From positions 186,001-250,000 of the forward strand of contig VZSF01008206.1 in NCBI GenBank assembly GCA_013398295.1: a DNA stretch of 64,000 bases, in the 5' to 3' direction. A program made the translations under genes and the position numbers. Origin of the DNA: Chionis minor (lineage: Eukaryota > Chordata > Aves > Charadriiformes > Chionididae). Shown here in pieces: positions 51,301 through 62,965 of this stretch (position 1 is the stretch's first letter; each line of letters starts with the position of its first letter). The notes beneath the pieces were generated by a model. The model had not been told where the DNA came from and ran no database searches. It saw only the letters and a program-made list of their open reading frames with translations.

Positions 51301-53049
51301 TTCATGCAAATATGTTGCTAAGTTTTGCCATCTTCTTCACAACTTTTCCATCTCTGCAACAGTGGAAGCAGAAAAAAAAAAAAAAGGGTTCTGATAAACT
51401 TTACTGATAAATTTCATTCTTACATCTTTTATCTTGGCAGAATCTTTATTACACATATTTAATTTTTCCACAGCTACCTAAAATGGCTTAAATTGGTAGC
51501 TTGAGATAAACTACAATATCTTCCTTCAGTTAACTTTTATTTTTACATCTTGCACCTATCCCACTTAATTTACATTGTAAGAAATTTGAGGACAACATAT
51601 TGATATGGAGTATTTAAACAGCCTAATAGAAGGAATAATTTCTTTCAGATTTGAATATGCTAAAAAAAATCCACATATAAAATAATGAATTGACTTTGGT
51701 TTCTGAAATTTAAGTCTTTCATTAGGCATTACATTAATTCCATCACATTTTTATAACAATTTTAAAGTCAGACTGCCACAGAAAATAAATTATTTGGCAT
51801 GAACAGAGTTGAGGGGGTGATTTTCATAAGCACAAAGGTTATTTAAGCACTTAGCTTTCATTTACCGTCATCATACTTTGAGTATCTCCTTCTTAGTAAA
51901 TAATGACACCTGAACTATTGTTGGTGTCGATGTCCATGTAGAAAAAAAATAAGAGCATGTTGTTGAGGGTCCATGTAGAAAAAAAGTAAGAAGATGAAGT
52001 CACTGGACAAAGAAAAAAAGCTGTGCATACAAATTCATCCAATTCTGGGAGACAACATGCAAGCAATTACTGCCAGCCAGGTGTAATATGCAAACAGCAG
52101 AGAAAACATTTTCTGAGTCATTGCTTCTTGGTTTTCTCTGAAACCTTGGACTTTTCAAGTTGATTTTAGTGATTTATTTTAGAACCAATGATTACTGGAT
52201 TAATTTGATTTGGAGATTACAGTACAGGTAGCCAACAGATTTCCAGAACTGATGAATAATTTGGAAATACATAAATTACTGTACCTGAGAATCATTGACC
52301 TAAGAAAAAGATTGACCTACTTAATGAGGACATGGAGACACCCACCAACACATAAAAAGGCAAAGTAGGAGAACAGCTTGACACGCTGTCAGCTAGCACT
52401 ACAGGTGTCCCAAAGAGATCTTTAATTGTAAGTAAAATTTGTTCATCTGTCTGTGACCAAAATTAACTCTGCTTTCATTTTTTCCATGTAAAACCATCAA
52501 CACCTCTGAGACCATTTTATGTCTTTTTAATTTATTTTTCACTGTGCTCCTCCAAGCAAAAGTTATATTATCATTAACCTCCTGTAAACTACTATTACTA
52601 TATTAAAATTGGTAAGAAATCTGATTTTGTTTTTGAAAAATTCATCCATACCCTTTTCTCTCTAAGGAGAAGAAAAAAATCACACAGAACCTTAACTATG
52701 AACTCCTTTAGGGAAAAGGAATTTTGGTCCACACTGGATTTGTGTTAGTTACCCTTCTCACTAAGTTTGATATGGCAAAACATTGTGGTTTTCACTTTAT
52801 TTACCCCTCAAATCCCAGTGAACGCATGTTAGGAGCTTCTTTTTTCTATACACAGTTACCATCACAGAATATTCTTCCTGGAGTTTCCCACCTGAGAAAT
52901 CACTGCAGTGATCACTTACGGCTCCTCAGATAATCTATTTCTTTATTGTAACATACACAGCTATAAAATGCTACAGAATAACATTACACTGTTATATTGG
53001 TTTATACTATATGCATTATACTATATATGTATCTACAGCAAGAATTAAT
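48383..53049. other. AT-rich DNA with a T19 run and a short tandem duplication
   Basis: A T19 run lies at 49169-49187. Frames of 119 codons (49607-49966 minus) and 95 codons (49961-50248 plus) meet near 49961 but resemble nothing known to me. The rest is AT-rich and featureless apart from the 37-bp duplication at 51932-52005. Confidence 0.5.
51932..52005. repeat. 37-bp tandem duplication
   Basis: GTCCATGTAGAAAAAAA recurs at 51932 and 51969, followed in each copy by a TAAGA-type stretch. Only the first ~25 bases match well, so this is an old or partial duplication. Confidence 0.6.
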
Positions 53050-53771
53050 ACAGGCTGGGCAGAGAATGGATTGATAGCAGCCCTGACAAGAAGCACTCTG
53101 AGTTGGCTGGTGAGAAGCTCAACATGAGCTGGCAATGTGCGCTCACAGCCCAGAAGGTCAACTGCATCCTGAGCTGCATCAAAAGAAGCGTGGCCAGCAG
53201 GTTGAGGGAGGTGATTCTGACCCTCTGCTCTCCTCTTGTGAGACCCCACCTGGAGTACTGCATCTAGATCGGGAGCACTCAGTAGAGGAAAGACGTGGAC
53301 CTGTTGGAGTGGGCCCAGAGGAGGGACACAAAGATGATCGAAGGGGTGGAGCACCTCTCCTATGAGGACAGGCTGAGATAGTTGGGGTTGTTCAGCCTGG
53401 AGAAGAGAAGGCTCTGGGGAGACCTCATTTCAGCCTTTCAGTACTTAAAGGGGACCTACAGGAAAGATGGGGAGGGACTCTTTAACAGGGAGTGTAGCGA
53501 TAGGATGAGGAGTAACAGATTTAAACTGAAAGAGGGTAGATTTAGATTAGATATTAGGAAGAAATTCTTTACTGTGAGGGTGGTGAGGCACTGGAACAGG
53601 TTGCCCAAGGAAGTTGTGGATGCCCCATCCCTGGGAGTGCTCAAGGCCAGGCTGGATGGGGCTTTGAGCAACCTGGTCTAGTGGGAGGTGTCCCTGCCCT
53701 TGACAGGGGCTTGGAACTAGATGATCTTTAAGGCCGCTTTGAAGCCAAACCATTCTATGATACTATGATAG
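53050..53771 (+). mobile_element. CR1 LINE, 5'-truncated, with ORF2 end and 3' UTR
   Basis: Starting at CAGGCTGGGCAGAGAATGG, this follows the same CR1 subfamily as the minus-strand copy at 47.3 kb and ends CCATTCTATGATACTATGATAG. The last 99 codons of ORF2 are intact (53382-53681, ending RLDGALSNLV and TAG), while upstream there is a TAG in CTGAGATAGTTGG near 53371-53383 and other breaks. It lies in inverted orientation to the 47.3-kb copy, about 4.7 kb away. No target duplication is seen. Confidence 0.93.
53382..53681 (+). pseudogene. C-terminal end of CR1 ORF2 (remnant)
   Basis: The frame includes LGLFSLEKRRLWGDL, KEGRFRLDIRKKFFTVRVV and RHWNRLPKEVVDAPSLGVL. These are the conserved C-terminal blocks of CR1 ORF2, downstream of the polymerase domain. 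The initiating ATG is incidental because the element is 5'-truncated and a stop lies just upstream in frame. It is well preserved, suggesting a younger insertion than the 61.4-kb copy. Confidence 0.85.
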
Positions 53772-56700
53772 TGTTAGGTTTAAAATTAGGACCTTAGGAG
53801 AAGATACACATATTTCACAGAAATTTAGTAAAGCAAATATTTTTCAATGCACTAAAACAGTCAGAAATCTCAATGGAGGTAGGTATAGTAGACATACTGT
53901 CTCATGAGACCAAAAGACAGGCAAAAGCTGTATACAGTCCTTTAATATCAGGTAGGGAGACAGAAATAAGGAAAGTGAGTCAACAAAGAAATTATATTCA
54001 TTGTAACCTTATGGAATAGATAGTTAATTCTTCAGTAGATTGCCAGTCTGCCTTCTTTTTTGTCTTAGTCTAGTCTAATAAACTCAATATTTAAATTTAA
54101 ATGTTATGACAGTAACTACACGTACAAAATAGTTGCACTGTAAAGAGTCATATGGTGGTGGAACTCATGCTAGATGGACTAGTTTTGAACATGTAAGGGG
54201 AGTGTGAATTATTGCTATAGTGACAGTGGGGTGCAGTTCGCTGGTCATGAAGAGAAATCATTAACTCCTCACAGCATCAATTTGTTGCGAGGACTGTGTT
54301 CACAGTGGTGCCAGACAGTATACTGAGTACTCGCAGCCCTCACTGACATCAACCAAATAAACTATGAGCACTCCATGCCAATGTTACTCTGAACATAGGA
54401 CTATTGAAATTCTTCAGAACAGAAATTTAGATTTATTTCACTGATTTATTTTAAGGGCATCATTTACCAGGTTTCTCCAAGGCTACTCATTTAAGTTAAT
54501 TCTGGGCTTTGCCAAACCTTGAGTCTTCCATTGCTTCAATTTCTGTGAAATATACAGAAATAAATGTTATAATATAATGTAATATCATATAATTACATAT
54601 TTCCAGTAGAGAGCTAAGAAATCCAATATACACTAAACTTGTGATCTATGCCCACTTATCCCAGGCCTGAAGTGGCCAACTAACATAAACATCATGATTA
54701 ATCACCCACTGAAACAATCAGACGATACAAATGCTGTCTTAAAAACTGAAGTGACAAGCAAGCTGGATCATTATGGGGTTTTTTCACACAATTAATATTT
54801 TCCGCTGGTATTTGTCTTCCTGGTCTGACTAAATGGCCTGGGTATGGAGACTTTTCCCTCACCATCCCAAACTGTTGTTTTCTGCCTGTGAAATCCTCAC
54901 GCCTCCAAGGCAGAGGCCAGTGTGCAGGACCCCACTGTGGGTACTGAGCAGTGCCCCGGCCATCCTGCCGCACAGCGTGGGTGCTTTACCCAGAGTTAGA
55001 AAGAATTAGTTGTTGTTGACAGAGTGCTGTCAGTTTACTGGTTTGAATGGAATAGCCACACCGTAGACATGGGAATAGCTCCGTTCTGTTATCCTGAAGG
55101 CTTTCATCTTAGAAAAGGCTGAAATTCGTGCATTATGAACTAAAAAAAAAATATCCTTTGTAACTTAGTCCTTTTTAAAATAACAGTGATTTTTTCACTA
55201 TGTCTTCTCATTAACAATATCCTCTTTTGGCTCTTTTAAGTCTTCCATCTATTTTTTTTTTTTCTGGACAGTTTCCTGTTTCTTTTGGTATATTCAATAT
55301 TTTGAGGTTAGCCTACTTTGCGATGTTAGGGTTTATATATATTGATCCACCCTCTTAACAATTTCATCTTACTTGTGAATTACATCCTCATCTTCCACTA
55401 ATACTACATTCATCTGATTTTTTTTCCATTAGCCTGATTATTTTGCTGCCTTTAATGCTTTTACTTCTGCAAATGGATTTCTTTATTTTTTTCTCTTTTC
55501 ACATTGCAGGCTGCCTTGTTCTTTTTCATTTGGTTTGTTGTTGTTCCCCAAGCAGTTCATATGCCAATGTTAATTTATTTCAGTTTGAAATGGTTTTCAT
55601 TTTAAAGTAACAGAGTGGAACCCTCTTGTAGCAAAATAGCTGCCTTCAAAGAAGAAATTCAGGGAGGTCCATCAGAGCTAGAATTGCCATTGGAATAAAT
55701 TGCTTCTTTCATTTTCTTTCTAGAAATTGTACTGATAAAGAAGTATCCCAGGCTTAGCAAAGAATAAAGGGTTAATCAGACTCTGTTTTGCTTCTGCTAA
55801 GTCAAACAGTTGCATGTGGTCCAAGATATTAGGCCATGATCTAAGTGGCAACTTCATGCGACTTTAAGCACACGAATAAGCAAGCAGACTCCCATTTCCA
55901 GTTACTTTTCAAATACATCTCCAAACACGCTCAGCTTTCCCTGTTTTACCTTCGTATCTGCATGGCATGATGTGGCAGCAACGTATGCCGAGGGAAGGCT
56001 TAATAGGGAAAGAGAGGCATGGAAGTTGTCCTCCTTGAGGTTGCAGTTTTACAAGTCCCTTCCTTCACCATTTAGATGGAGCTCCTTCCACCACTGTATG
56101 CAATGCATCACCTGGATTATTTTCAAATAGTTCCATTTTTAAGGTCAATAGTTTGTTCTGGAGTTACCCTGGACTGTGTTGTTGTTCCACAGTGAACTGC
56201 TACGTTCAGGTACACGCTATAAAGAAGCCAGAGAACAAATGAGATGGGTCCTCTGAAAGGAATGAGATTCTCATTAGGACACGTGTCTGAGCACTCCACT
56301 GCTGGTGGCAGGTGAGGAGGGATTGCAGTTCTCCAGGAGTCCTGATTACCTTCCAGGTTTCCAAAAGAAAATGGACAAACCTGACTCTCCTGCCTTTCTC
56401 CCTGTCCTCCTCCAGTCCTCTTTCACAGGACAGAGGGTGACTTGCAGCAACACAGAATGAGAAAAAGATAGTCAGAAACAGATGTGCCTAATTTTTCAGG
56501 AGGGTCTTGACTCAGCTTCCACCTGTAGTTTGAAGCAACCTTCATAAAGTAGTCATGTATTTCAAAACACCCAGACTGACTTGTTCTATCTTTTTGTGTT
56601 GACTTAGTAGAGGTGATAGTTCCCACCTCTGTGCTGGCTCATTTGTGACTGCTGAGATGTTCAGCCATCAGCGCGGTCTTTGAGGACAGAAGACCACATC

Positions 56701-57924
56701 TATCAAAACGATACATTTTCTGAACTCCCAGTGTAGACTAGACTTATTAATTTTTGGGACTGTTATCAGTTTGGTTAAAAAATTTATAACTTTAAACCAC
56801 TGTGGGTTTTGAGATTTTTAAATTTACCGTTATTGGAGCAGTATTTCATTCTTACTGTTCCACAGTGGTACCCATCTTTTAACAAGCTTACCTGTTAACT
56901 TGTCTCCTGGTCAAGGAAAAAAGTTATTTATCCAGACTACTTTTTTTTCATATTGATTCAAGTCCTGTTTACCCACTTCAGTAATAAGAAGATTACACTG
57001 GATTTATCATAGGTGAAATGATCCTCATTACTTTTCTGAAGCTTTTGTACTTAAAGGGAGGTCTGAATCCTCCAGTATCAAATGTATATTATCATTGAAG
57101 ATAAATTAAATATATTGTTTAAAAATAACAACTGAAAAAACCTTACGGAAAACGTTAACAGTTTTAGTCTTCATTTTTTTCTGTGGATTCCCAGTAGTGA
57201 TGATTACCATATCCATTCGTGTACTGGGAAGGCTTCCCACAGTAGAGATAAATAATGCTTTCTAATGAAGAGTGAACAATAAATAGAATATTAAAAATAG
57301 ATGAGGCATAAGAGACCAAGATAAATATTTCTCCCTGTCTGGCTAATATTAAAACTTCTTACTAGGCAATAATATGCTTATGAAAAGGTTAGGAAAGCAC
57401 TTGAAAAAGAGGGGAAAACCAGTGTGATCTATTAATAATTAGAACATTTTCCCTGAGCACAGCAACAAACTTAAACAAACTACAGAAATATATTAAAATG
57501 TAAAGAATTTAAATGAACATATGCCACTTTTATTTGTTGCAACACCAAACTTTTGAACAATTCAGTATCATTCCTGAAAGATACTGCTTTGTCAGCTGGA
57601 GGAAGAGATGGCTTGAGATACTGAGATGATGTAAAAAATTATCTTGATGTGCAAAAAATGCGTTTTTTCAGTTCCTTTACCAAGACAGAGGAGAAAACTG
57701 TACTTCATTTCCTTTCTTTCTGGATTCCTATTGGAAGAGAAATTAAGCACATCAAAACTTTAGGAGACAGAACTGCCATTTTATTTATGTCAGGACAAGT
57801 CTAGAGGAAGCACACAATGTGTGGATGTGGCTGCAAAGGCAACAGCATTTTAAACTGTTTTCCAATACTTTGTCTTAAAAGGGAACTAGTTCAGCTTTAG
57901 GAGCATGGTAGAACTTGTGCTGAT
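53772..57924. other. mostly AT-rich DNA, one GC-richer spot
   Basis: The interval 54830-54990 is G+C-richer than its surroundings and opens a 91-codon minus frame (54698-54973) with no recognisable domain. I see no repeat family here. A pyrimidine-rich stretch occupies 55150-55520. Confidence 0.45.
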
Positions 57925-58288
57925 AGCCTGAACAGGTCTTCTCTAAAGACAACTGAGGTGGGATCTTATCAATGCTTATAAATACTTAAATGGAGGGTGA
58001 CAGGAGGATGGGACCAGTCTTTTTCAGTGGTGCCCAGTGATAGTACAAGGGCACAAACTTGAACATAGAAAGTTCCACCTAAATATGAGGAGGAACTTCT
58101 TGACTTTGAGGGTGGCAGAGCACTGGAACAGGCTGCCAGAGAGGTGGTGGAGTCTCTGGCTCTGGAGACATTCCAAACCCACCTGGGCGCCACCCTGTGC
58201 AACCTGCTCTAGGTGGACCTGCTCTGGCAGGGGGGTTGGACCAGATGATCTCCAGAGGTCCCTTCCAACCCCAGTTATTCTGTGATTA
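57925..58288 (+). mobile_element. CR1 LINE 3' end, second subfamily
   Basis: The copy contains the block TGGTGCCCAGTGATAGTACA and an ORF2 remnant reading FHLNMRRNFLTLRVAEHWN. It ends with GGTTGGACCAGATGATCTCC, the TCCCTTCCAACC block and TTATTCTGTGATTAAG. The TGGTGCCCAGTGATA block, absent from the 47.3- and 53.05-kb copies, places it with the 61.4-kb copy in a different CR1 subfamily. Confidence 0.92.
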
Positions 58289-58665
58289 AGGCAAACAGAC
58301 AAGGAAGCATCCAGAAGAAGAGCAAGCAAAGAGGATGCCATAACCTAGGCTTCAAGAAAAGTCAAATTTGTATGCAGAATACCATCTGCAAACATATAAA
58401 TCATTTGGTGCAGTGAATAAAAATGAGAAAACCAAGGCAAAGCTCCTGTATGGGAGGAGTAGGGATGGCATGGAAGAACATGAGAAACAGTTGCCTGAAA
58501 TAATGAAGGGGATACTGAAACAGTTGATGAAGGTATTAGATAACAACGGATCCCAGACAGAGTAAGACCGCAGACTTGGAAGATTGTACTTGAAACCAAG
58601 AAGGACAAGACTGAGTAGATAAATTAAAAATCTGAGATCTACAACATCCACAGATAACTCTCTAA

Positions 58666-58693
58666 AAAAACTATTTTCTAAGAAATAGTTTTT
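58666..58693. repeat. 11-bp perfect inverted repeat, 6-base loop
   Basis: AAAAACTATTT at 58666-58676 pairs with AAATAGTTTTT at 58683-58693. It is AT-rich and short, so chance is a fair explanation. Confidence 0.7.
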
Positions 58694-59374
58694 CTTTTGT
58701 GGGACTCCAGCTGATAGAGGGTATTCTTGAGAAACAGAGAAAACTTTGCCGGAGCAGAGCAGACTAGACTGTCCAGCAAGAGCAACAAACCAATGCAGCT
58801 TTTGATTTATGATAAATGTACAGGCTAAATGAAAGGAACCAAGGAAACAGAACAGAGAATTCATCACATGAAATTTTACCCACCTAAAAATTGTGCATAC
58901 TCTAAAATGGTCATCTCTAGTTAGGGGAGAAAACAGGTACCTCTATTGGGTGAACCATTTCAATCTAAATCAAAGACAAGTGGGACTAACAGCTTTTTAA
59001 AAATGCCTATATCTTCCCACTGGCAACAAATTTTAAAATTTTACTTCAGCAGGTCACTTCTGAATGATTAATGTTAGATGAAATAAAGCATTTGTTTCAG
59101 TGTAATTATTACACCAAGAATTAACATGAAAAGAAGGGGCAGAACAGTGTCTTGCCTTTGAGTCATGACCTTAAGCTTTTGAAACAAAACCACTTTTTTT
59201 TCCAAAAGTGACTTCTGAAACAACAAAAAAAGGAAAATACAAGCAGTGTTTCAGTAGGCAGAGACCTCCATTGAAGAAGATATCTGCAGTTTGACTCTAG
59301 CAAATGTAAAGAAATCCACTGCACAGAAACTGCAGAAGGAAGCAACCATCCAACTGCCACATTTGCAATGATGC

Positions 59375-59538
59375 TATTAGATTAACGACCAATTCAATTC
59401 CAGCTGGTATACAGAGTCATCTGCAATGTAATCCGAGCAACACTGATAAACTGTAGTATTAGATCAATGACCAATTTGATTCCAGATGGACTGTGGAGCC
59501 AGCCACGATGTAATCCTAGCAGCACTGATAAGCAGAGA
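59375..59538. repeat. 82-bp tandem dimer
   Basis: Two adjacent copies begin TATTAGAT at 59375 and 59457. Both share GACCAATT, ATTCCAG, ATGTAATCC and CACTGATAA in the same order with no length change. By eye about three quarters of positions match. It is an old tandem duplication, not in frame (82 is not a multiple of three). Confidence 0.85.
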
Positions 59539-61359
59539 AATATGACAGCATTATAATGATGGACAGTAAAACTATCTGAGGCCAGTGGGAAAATGCAGGC
59601 TGTCAATAAGACACCATAAAACAAGAGATAATGCTGTTTGGAGTTTGAAGTAGCTGACAGACAGAAGCACCAATTGCTGTAGGGAAGCAGAGCAATACAA
59701 GGTACTCAACTGATCAGAATACAAAATGAGACCATCCTCAATGCAGACAGAGCTGGTTCCTTCCAGTAATCTGAAGAGAAAAGGAATGCAAAGATTAAAA
59801 AATACTGTCATCTTCCTTCCGCTAGGTAGTCCACAGGCATGAGAGATGGGAAGTTAATTTATCCCAGTGCAAATATCCTCCTTTTTATTGTATTAAAATA
59901 ATTCCTGGCATATTGAATTAAATGAACCACCTTCTTGGCAACTGTCGCCACATTACCATAGAGGCCAGTAATTGGTTATGCTTGTAGACATGATTAGTAT
60001 CACATAGATCCTCCAAAGTACGCTGGATCAAACACTAGAGGGATGTCGGCCATCGCAGTTGTACCTGATGGTGTTGTTACTTCAAAGGATAGAGATTCCA
60101 AGAAAAATTATGTCCAGATGCATGGTATTACACCCCAAAAATTATAAATTGACTTTGGAAACTTGATGCTAGGTTGAGTTCAGAGAGGCTGAAGCTGATC
60201 AGAGCTGATCCCTTGTTTATGCATGTTTACCTTTTAGGAACTATAGTAGCATAGAGACAGATAAACCAAACCAATTTGAAACATACATGCCAAAACATAT
60301 GAATACATATTTTCATATTTGGTACATAGCTATCAGGAATCTCAAAACCCTTGAAATATTAACACAGCCTAACGCAGCATGGCATTTGCAGCAAACTAAG
60401 AACACCAAACTAAACACACTAGAACTGAAGAACAGAGCAGTTAAGCAGAGCACCTAGACGGCCATTGTGGTGAGTCTTCAGAAAAAAACACAGCTGCAAA
60501 ACAAAAATTTCTTAGCACTTTTAATAGTCCCCAAGCATTGCAAAGATGACAGGCTTACATTGTTAAAGAAAATATAATGATAGTTTTTTCATCATCCATG
60601 AAACAACAGCGCATGGTTGTATTCCGTTTCCCAGGAACCTTAGAAACTGACAAGTCGAGCTCCTCTTTCTTCTGCCTCTCAGTAAAACCTTCAATGTCTC
60701 TCAACTTCTAAGATTCATTCCGTATGCTCTTCATGGGTTTTTTGGCTTGATAAAACATTTGGCTTCACTGATTCTACCCACATCATGGTACCTGATCTTC
60801 GCATTTTGTAGAAGCAGAGTCCGGGGAGAACATTCAGGCAAGAACTGTGACCAAAGGACATACCACCTAACAGTACACTCAAGGAAAGGGTCACGGCAGA
60901 ATTCAAGAGATTCAGGATTAAATGGAATGACATGGAAGGCACCTTTCAGATGTTAGGGACTGATAAAGCATTGGGAAGACAGAATTAAGAGACACTGGGA
61001 AGAAAAGAATCTCGCCCTGGAAGTGTTGAATCATCCTAACACATTTCCTAGAGATTAGTAACACCTTGCAGAGATCCACAGGCCTGTAAGTCATCCATCA
61101 GAAACAGAACAATGTTTAAAGGAAAGAACAATTTAATAGGATTTTAGATTAAAGGGTAGAGGTTATGGAAAAGAAGAACTTGGAAGAGATGTCAGTAGCA
61201 CTTCTGCAACAATTTCCGTTTAGAGAAACTATGTTTAGATTTTTTAAAAAGTTATGTAGAAGGAGCAACAAGCCTGAAAAATCTGTTTGCACTGAACAGG
61301 ATACAAGATGGATCAGAGAGAGAAAAGGGGAAAATTTAGGTTTTTTAATTGTGCTTTCC

Positions 61360-61772
61360 TGGAGCATTTCTTGTAAGGAAAGGTTGGGAAAGTTGCCACT
61401 GTTTAGCCTACAGAAGAGAAGGCTCAGGGGGGATTTCATCAATGTCTATAACTACTGAAGGGAAGGGTGTAAAGCAGACAGAGCCAGGCTTTTTTCACTG
61501 GTGCCCAGTGATATGACAAGAGGCAATGGGCACAAACTAAAATACAGGAGGTCCTGTCTGGACATCAGAGAGCACTTTTTCACTGTGAAGGTGATTGATC
61601 GTTATCAGAAGTTGCCCAGAGAGATTAGAGAGTCTCCGTCTCTGGAGATATTCAAAGCCCATCAGGACACAGTCCTGGGTGACCAGGTCTAGGTGGCCCT
61701 GCTTGAGCAAGAAGGTTGCAGCAGATGACCTCCAGAGCTGTCTTCCAATCATAACTTTTCTGTGTGATTCAC
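61360..61772 (+). mobile_element. CR1 LINE 3' end, second subfamily, older copy
   Basis: The copy starts in the region equivalent to CTCTCCTATGAGG (here TTCTTGTAAGGAAAGG) and contains TGGTGCCCAGTGATATGACA. It gives an ORF2 remnant (61501-61692) reading SCLDIREHFFTVKVID and LPREIRESPSLEIFKAH. The usual RHWNRLP reads RYQKLP here. The 3' end, CCAATCATAACTTTTCTGTGTGATT, is eroded compared with the 57.9-kb copy. Confidence 0.9.
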
Positions 61773-62794
61773 CATGATTCTTGTCAGACTACCTGGCTGA
61801 GCACAGGTAGCACTCCTGGAAGAAAGGTGAAGTAGTAGTGTTCCACAAAGCAAGGAAGGCAGACTCTGTGAAGTTGCCCCTGATCCTTCCTTTGATCAGC
61901 ATCTAAAGTTAGTCACAACCTTTCACTTGATTTATCATAAATTGGTACAAGATTTAATAACATTCTTCAAGCAATATTTAGCTGCTTAAGACAGAGTTCT
62001 ACAGAAAGGATTCAGCATATTTTCACCATGGCTTCCTTCATACTTTTAAACAATTTCTCCAATTTCAGGCATTCCTCAATTGAGATTAGTATGCTATGGA
62101 TATATTGATTGAGTGTCATATCACATTCAGTGAATTCCTCTATGCACACACACAAAAGTATGGTTTATAGAAACAGAACACCACGTGATACATAATTGCT
62201 CTTTTTTCCCCCTACTTTCCATTTATTTTTTACTCTGGAGATTCCATAATTAATTACCTTTCCTAAGTAAATGTGGCTGAGATATACTTTAAAGGTGATT
62301 ATTTATCTGAAAGCTAAAAGTGTTGAGGAATATAAGTGCTCATTCCCTGAGACCAAAGGGAAAAAAAAATAAAATCAAGAAATTTAAATCAACAATAGCT
62401 GTGTAATAGAAGACCCTAGCGTAAAAGCTTTAAAACATCCCAAATACTTATTTTCATTTCAATTATTTTCATTTTGAACCTAATCAGAATATTATTTACA
62501 TACCAACACTACAAAAATATCCCTTTATCTTAAGAAAGTCTATTGTTTATCGTGTTCTTTCAGTCCCTCCCAGTTACAATTCTAGCCACAATCAATATGG
62601 TGACCAAAATAGTCTGAAGGATGTACTCCTGTGGTTATCAGTAGCAGGAATATTGTCTCCAGAGGAAATGTAAATCGATTTAGAAAAAAAAATATTTAAA
62701 TAAAATATCTTGAATATAGTTACACAGATTACCCCTCCATATACCTGGCCAAACACTTCTTGTATTCTACTATGCATTCTATTCTTTGTATTGT
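61773..62794. other. AT-rich DNA, nothing recognised
   Basis: A short (CA)n run lies near 62141-62154 and an A-rich tract near 62348-62370. No frame exceeds 61 codons. Confidence 0.5.
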
Positions 62795-62965
62795 GTTAGT
62801 TGTGGATGTCCTCTCCCAGCGAAGTGTTCAAGGCCAGACTGGATGGGACTTTGAGCAACCTGACCTAGTGGAAGGTGTCCCTGCCCACAGCAGGGGGGTT
62901 GGAACTAGGTGATCTTGAAGGTCCCTTCCAACCCAAACTATTCTTTGGTTCTATGATTCTGTGAA
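62795..62965 (+). mobile_element. CR1 LINE 3'-end fragment, first subfamily
   Basis: It begins at TTGTGGATGTCC, continues through GGCCAGACTGGATGGGAC and GAGCAACCTGACCTAGTGG, and ends in AAGGTCCCTTCCAACC with CTATGATTCTGTG. It matches the same positions of the 53.05-kb copy and is heavily 5'-truncated. Confidence 0.9.

Larger units (their letters stand above)
58289..61359. other. non-coding DNA between two CR1 copies
   Basis: This contains a small hairpin at 58666-58693 and an 82-bp dimer at 59375-59538. The longest frame is 171 codons (58352-58867 minus), rich in Leu, Ser and Phe, as expected opposite purine-rich DNA; I see no domain or splice context. Texture at 60700-61350 is purine-rich on the plus strand but I cannot assign it. 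Confidence 0.45.

Noticed and set aside
58352..58867. 171-codon minus-strand frame as a membrane protein
   Set aside because: Leu/Ser/Phe richness follows from the purine-rich opposite strand. No domain, and no splice or promoter context.
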